A stretch of 64,000 nt of DNA from Lamellibrachia columna (lineage: Eukaryota > Annelida > Polychaeta > Sabellida > Siboglinidae), in assembly GCA_963662155.1 (NCBI GenBank), contig OY759271.1:14860584-14924583 (forward strand). Reading direction: 5' to 3'. Positions 61,401-64,000 of the stretch are shown here, piece after piece; position 1 is the stretch's first letter, and each line of letters begins with the position of its first letter. Both the position numbers and the translations under genes were made by a program. The notes under the pieces are model-generated. The model made no database searches. It was not told the DNA's origin and saw only the letters and a list, made by a program, of their open reading frames with translations.

Positions 61401-64000
61401 TTCTACCTTGCGACTGATATTTGACAAATGATCCCATGCTATAACCTTACGCAACCCAGCGAAGAAAATGTAGCTACCCTGTATATGTGTTAGCTTTGCA
61501 CCACTGAAAACATTATCAAATTCTGACGGTTATTTTTCAGGTTACACCATATTTTATCATGACAAATATAGAAATGAAAATGTTCGAGATAGCATGAACA
61601 AAACCGATGAAAATCAAGATTTCCGAAAGGGCAACACATGCACGTAACGAGCTGTTGTTGTTGCAAAATGTATCCGCTAGGGTGTGGCAAAATTTGGTAG
61701 CGTTTAGGTCAGTAGTTATTTGCCAGCATTTTTTTTAATAGAGGGTCCTGTATGCAGCCGGCGGTGGCCATTCCAGGACTGCACAGAGCGGCCGGCCGCG
61801 GCCGTTGTGGGGTCTAATGGGTTAAAGCCATTGGACCTTTCTATCCGGTGCCTGTAACAGGGGAAGTAAAAGACATCTATGGCATAAGACATATTCATAT
61901 TCATTAAATGACTAACACCATAATCATAACATGATATCATGCTTAAGGATTCAGGTTTGTTGTGCATCGTGTCTCTGAATACTTAGGTGCTACTGAAGGG
62001 TTATTATCATTGTCTCATGCTCATTGTACAAACTTATGTGATATTAGTTAATGTCGTTGAATTATGTGGAAATGACAGTGATTAACGTGTGACATGTCTG
62101 TTGAGCAGGACACAAGCTGGGGGCACATTTGACATGTTTCTACACATCCTACAACTGGTGTCTACTTGCGAGGCTGGCATCCACGCAGTAGGTATGTGTC
62201 TCACAGTGGAACTCTCTAAATACACCAGCTTTGTATCTCACCGTGGACCCCTGTAAATACACCAGCTTTGTGTCTAACCAAGGACCCCTCTAAATACACC
62301 AGCTTTTTGTCTCACCAAGGACCCCTCTAAATACACTAGCTTTGCGTCTTACCAAGGACCCCTCTAAATACACTAGCTTTGTGTCTCACCAAGGACCCCT
62401 CTAAATACACCAGCTTTGTGTCTCACCAAGGACCCCTCTAAATACACCAGCTTTTTGTCTCACCAAGAACCCCTCTAAATACACCAGCTTTGTGTCTCAC
62501 CATGGACCCCTCTAAATACACCAGCTTTTTGTCTCACCAAGGACCCCTCTAAATACCCCAGCTTTGTGTCTTACCAAGGACCCCTCTAAATACACTAGCT
62601 TTGTGTCTCACCAAGGACCCCTCTAAATACACCAGCTTTGTGTCTTACCAAGGACCCCTCTAAATACACCAGCTTTGTGTCTCACCATGGACCCCTCTAA
62701 ATACACCAGCTTTGTGTCTCACCATGGACCCCTCTAAATACACCAGCTTTGTGTCTCACCAAGGACCCCTCTAAATACACCAGCTTTGTGTCTTACCAAG
62801 GACCCCTCTAAATACACTAGCTTTGTGTCTCACCATGGACCCCTCTAAACACACCAGCTTTGTGTCTCACCATGGACCCCTCTAAATACACCAGCTTTTT
62901 GTCTCACCAAGGACCCCTCTAAATACACCAGCTTTGTGTCTTACCAAGGACCCCTCTAAATACACTAGCTTTGTGTCTCACCAAGGACCCCTCTAAATAC
63001 ACCAGCTTTGTGTCTTACCAAGGACCCCTCTAAATACACCAGCTTTGTGTCTCACCATGGACCCCTCTAAATACACCAGCTTTGTGTCTCACCATGGACC
63101 CCTCTAAATACACCAGCTTTGTGTCTCACCAAGGACCCCTCTAAATACACCAGCTTTGTGTCTCACCAAGGACCCCTCTAAATACACTAGGTTTGTGTCT
63201 CACCATGGACCACTCTAAACACATTAGCTTTGTGGCTCACCATGGACCCCTCTAAATACACCAGTTTTGTATCTCACCATGGACCCCTCTAAACACACTA
63301 GCTTTGTATCTCACCATGGACCCCTCTAAACACATCAGCTTTGTGTCTCACCATGGACCCCTCTAAATACACCAGCTTTTGGCAGCTGACATTTGTATCA
63401 AAGGCCCGCCATCCACCCAGTCCTGTAACAGACTGGCTACAACTTGCCTACTTTAACTCCTGGCATATTGAAAATGTGTCTTTCAGACGAGAATTGAAGA
63501 GCTTTAGGTCCTGTCTGCCTGGTGGCTATGCCAGGGTAAGTAAAGTAATGGGGTAAATGTGTAACCTGCTCTACTATCAAATACATTTCAACAACTTTCA
63601 AATACATTTCAACAACTGACTTGTAAGTCCCATGTGAACATGTCTTCCACCTAAATATATAGAAAAATGCTGTTTTTGGTCTTGGGCTATCAATTAATAA
63701 TAATATGTCCATTCTACCTTGTGGTTATGATGGGGATCCCTCACCTGCTGAGAACTCATGGAGTGGTGGTCGCTATCAAACCCCAAAAACTAGTCACAAC
63801 AGACGTAAAAATAGGTGACTGATTTGAATAACCTATTGACACTCTGCCGTTGATGTATGTTTCAGTTGACTATGCTGGCATGCTTTGTGACATCACACAG
63901 CAGTACCTGGTGACTTTATGCTCTGATGACGTCCTCGTGGTGCGTGGACGTGAGAGAGGCATCGGCTCAGCGATCTCCATTCTCTGCGCAGTCTTCTCTG
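52133..64000 (+). CDS. SAAL1: SAAL1 (serum amyloid A-like 1) orthologue, 5' nine coding exons
   Basis: Nine coding exons with consistent phases give about 355 residues before the window ends; human SAAL1 has 474, so roughly the last third is outside. Diagnostic matches to human include [103 protein letters not shown] and [25 protein letters not shown]1 is an armadillo/HEAT-like helical protein linked in mammals to synovial fibroblast proliferation (also called SPACIA1). Its molecular role is poorly known. Introns 1, 3, 6, 7 and 8 contain minisatellites, several of them on the donor site. Confidence 0.92.
52420..52485 (+). mobile_element. tRNA-like SINE head fragment
   Basis: GGCACCAGACTTTTGGTCGAG and GACTGGGGTTTGATACTA resemble the anticodon and B-box region of tRNA-derived SINEs and closely match 61050-61090 (TTTTCGGTCGAGGGGATCGG). 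It begins eight bases after the exon 1 donor. Confidence 0.5.
52515..52806. repeat. 48-bp minisatellite, 6 units, in SAAL1 intron 1
   Basis: Six copies built of ACAAACCATCAGTCCTGTTA, CTGGGTCCGAGGACCTG and TTGGAACTGA. One frame is open through all copies and encodes a 16-residue repeat ([16 protein letters not shown]). It is not in frame with a read-through from exon 1, which meets a stop before the array. Most likely noncoding. Confidence 0.93.
52866..53500 (-). mobile_element. tRNA-derived SINE, copy 4, inflated by an internal 24-bp array
   Basis: Left part (CAGTATCCAGTCCATGGGAC, CAAAGTGCATTACACTCCAC) and right part (CTGTTCATCCCATC, AAGCTGCAATTACTGCA, ACAGTTGAGTGAACTGGAG, AACAAAATTGCCCAAACTTC) align with copies 1 and 3. 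The motif ACTCCACCCCCTGGCAGACC, present once in the others, is tandemly repeated here. The tRNA head is lost or decayed. Confidence 0.85.
52900..53334. repeat. 24-bp minisatellite, 18 units, inside the SINE
   Basis: Unit CAGACCTTRCAYYCCACCCC followed by CTGG, 18 copies. C/T and A/G variants alternate in patches, as expected from unequal exchange. Long Pro-rich or Cys-rich frames on both strands are repeat products. Confidence 0.97.
53812..53928 (+). CDS. SAAL1: SAAL1 coding exon 2
   Basis: 117 nt, 39 residues, phase 0 both ends: acceptor TCCACAG, donor [27 protein letters not shown], then [19 protein letters not shown], matching human 'ELDEEMENEICRVWDMSMD'. The Asp/Glu-rich start is presumably flexible. 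Confidence 0.92.
54359..54442 (+). CDS. SAAL1: SAAL1 coding exon 3
   Basis: 84 nt, 28 residues: [20 protein letters not shown] then KSRAPRAT; human has '[27 protein letters not shown]'. Donor ACA|GTGAGT. The G-rich array begins 12 bases into the intron. Confidence 0.92.
54455..55262. repeat. G-rich degenerate minisatellite filling SAAL1 intron 3
   Basis: About 800 bp of words such as GGGGTAGGGTGGG, TTGAT, GGTACAGGGATATAGGGTG and AAGGTGGG in irregular order. The first block at 54455-54473 (GGGGTAGGGTGGGGTGGGG) fits the G-quadruplex pattern of four runs of at least three G with loops of one or two bases. The coding strand carries the G's, so a pre-mRNA quadruplex is possible. Confidence 0.9.
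55440..55519 (+). CDS. SAAL1: SAAL1 coding exon 4
   Basis: 80 nt: acceptor [29 protein letters not shown] then SAHERL and the first two bases of Val. The first 12 residues are identical to human. The donor GT|GTAGGTAT was chosen over the downstream TAG|GTATAT because only it keeps the frame and gives VELLLMLL across the junction. Confidence 0.88.
55540..55865 (+). mobile_element. Possible SINE in SAAL1 intron 4
   Basis: GTGGTTTAGTACTCATCTCGG and ACTTGGTTCTTGGTG resemble A- and B-box spacing. The far end (AATGAAGATGAATAAATAAA) is tail-like. I found no second copy in the window to confirm it. Confidence 0.25.
55997..56056 (+). CDS. SAAL1: SAAL1 coding exon 5
   Basis: 60 nt between TTTCCAG and AAG|GTAAGC, entering and leaving two bases into a codon. 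[19 protein letters not shown], aligned with human 'VLLHCLYDSDPPTLLETSR'. Confidence 0.88.
56516..56631 (+). CDS. SAAL1: SAAL1 coding exon 6
   Basis: 116 nt after acceptor [27 protein letters not shown], then [19 protein letters not shown]; human 'RLLLTCLSQAEVASVWVNTL...ICFIMSSSTN'. Donor A|GTACGT, phase 1. Confidence 0.9.
57062..57385. repeat. 36-bp minisatellite, about 9 units, in SAAL1 intron 6
   Basis: Units of GACAGTGACACTGAAGTCGA plus CAGTAACAACAACAYT. One forward frame (57005-57499) is open through all of them and encodes a 12-residue repeat [12 protein letters not shown]. The array ends about 110 bases before exon 7. No clear splice borders make it an exon, so I treat it as intronic. 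Confidence 0.9.
57496..57619 (+). CDS. SAAL1: SAAL1 coding exon 7 (source of the 80-bp array)
   Basis: 124 nt from acceptor GTATTTCAG to donor [30 protein letters not shown], then [20 protein letters not shown] and VR. Human has 'NVDLLVKVGEVVDKLFDLDEKL' and 'LEAAKQVR'. Phase 2 at the end joins AG|G = Arg in exon 8. The last 71 nt and the donor are the template of the downstream array. Confidence 0.92.
57629..60650 (+). repeat. 80-bp minisatellite of about 37 copies of an exon end plus 5' splice site
   Basis: Each unit equals the last 71 nt of exon 7 (from GAG GAA GTC GTT in the exon; GAG GAG GTA GTA in the array) plus nine intron bases GTAGGACTA. Nearly all units keep TCAG|GTAGGACTAG; one has GC (near 58181) and one has GG (near 59220) at the donor. 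Units encode [20 protein letters not shown] then KQVR and a stop TAG. Variants (GGGGATGTCAG, GAGGAGTCAG, GGTAGGCAG) recur in patches. The final unit is truncated near 60645. Confidence 0.97.
61020..61865 (+). mobile_element. SINE-like element split by a TTAA-flanked insertion
   Basis: The tRNA-like part (GTGGCGACTGTATGGAGGAG, TTTTCGGTCGAGGGGATCGG, GATTCAAAACC as a weak B box) is followed by CACTTTGTCTGTGTCTTTTG and GAAGAGACACTTAA. It resumes after the insertion with AGCCATTGGACCTTTCTATC and CGGTGCCTGTAAC. Similar tails occur in several animal SINEs. Confidence 0.5.
61160..61821. mobile_element. piggyBac-type MITE (TTAA target duplication)
   Basis: 662 bp bounded by CCCATTAGGCCCC and GGGGTCTAATGGG, a 13-bp terminal inverted repeat with one mismatch. 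TTAA stands immediately outside on both sides (61156-61159 and 61822-61825), the hallmark target duplication of the piggyBac superfamily. No transposase inside. The right end contains the GC-rich word CGGCCGGCCGCGGCCG. Confidence 0.8.
62109..62191 (+). CDS. SAAL1: SAAL1 coding exon 8
   Basis: 83 nt after acceptor [27 protein letters not shown] then CEAGIHAV; human 'YMHILQLLTTVDDGIQAI'. Donor GTAG|GTATGT, phase 1. The 38-bp array starts on this donor. Confidence 0.9.
62192..63385. repeat. 38-bp minisatellite, about 31 units, starting at the exon 8 donor
   Basis: Unit CTCTAAATACACCAGCTTTG plus TGTCTCACCAAGGACCCC. The first intron bases, GTATGTGTCTCACAGTGGA, already belong to the pattern, so the donor lies inside or at the edge of the first unit. 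Variants (CCATGG/CCAAGG, CACTAG/CACCAG) are shared between non-adjacent units, indicating repeated exchange. Confidence 0.97.
63866..64000 (+). CDS. SAAL1: SAAL1 coding exon 9 (cut by the window edge)
   Basis: After acceptor TGTTTCAG the frame reads [40 protein letters not shown] and CAVFS to the last base. It parallels human '...[38 protein letters not shown]' loosely, strongest at the end. Phase 1 fits exon 8. An additional small exon inside the preceding array cannot be excluded. Confidence 0.8.

Overview
This is a eukaryotic genomic window from a bilaterian animal. It has AT-rich noncoding DNA, GT-AG introns from hundreds of bases to 13 kb, tRNA-derived SINEs, LINE reverse transcriptases, inverted-repeat DNA transposons and very many micro- and minisatellites. 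The repertoire suggests a marine invertebrate (lophotrochozoan or invertebrate deuterostome), but I cannot assign a phylum from the sequence alone.

Three protein-coding genes are supported by exon-by-exon reading with matching splice phases. (1) Positions 1397-3094, + strand: the last two exons of a nuclear receptor of the NR1 type, covering the C-terminal half of the ligand-binding domain and the AF-2 helix. Its DNA-binding domain must lie left of the window. (2) Positions 33283 down to 11692, - strand: a complete eight-exon gene for an adipose-triglyceride-lipase-like patatin phospholipase (PNPLA2/ATGL), 617 residues, with the Ser-Asp catalytic dyad intact. (3) Positions 52133 to the right edge, + strand: the first nine coding exons of a SAAL1 orthologue, which continues beyond the window. 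All three human counterparts (an LXR, PNPLA2, SAAL1) lie on chromosome 11, so the grouping may be old linkage.

Layout: 1-5.6 kb holds the receptor exons inside arms of a fold-back element. 5.6-11.6 kb is intergenic with two minisatellites and several MITE-like elements. 11.7-33.3 kb is PNPLA2, whose first intron alone is 13 kb and filled with repeats. 33.3-52.1 kb is intergenic with a nearly intact LINE, LINE fragments, a long-TIR element and a SINE. 52.1-64 kb is SAAL1, whose introns consist largely of minisatellites.

The most striking structure is that tandem repeats sit on splice junctions. The 3' splice site of PNPLA2 exon 3 is repeated 13 times as a 27-bp unit that carries a branch-point-like motif, a pyrimidine tract, CAG and the first bases of the exon. 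The exon 2 donor is triplicated and the exon 4 acceptor is triplicated together with the catalytic-Asp codon. In SAAL1 the last 71 nt of exon 7 plus the first 9 nt of its intron (a complete 5' splice site) are repeated about 37 times over 3 kb. Other arrays start at, or within about 15 nt of, the donors of SAAL1 exons 8 and 3 and of the receptor exon. One further array has grown inside a SINE copy. I call these splice-junction minisatellites. They are the candidate undescribed phenomenon here; any effect on splicing is inference.
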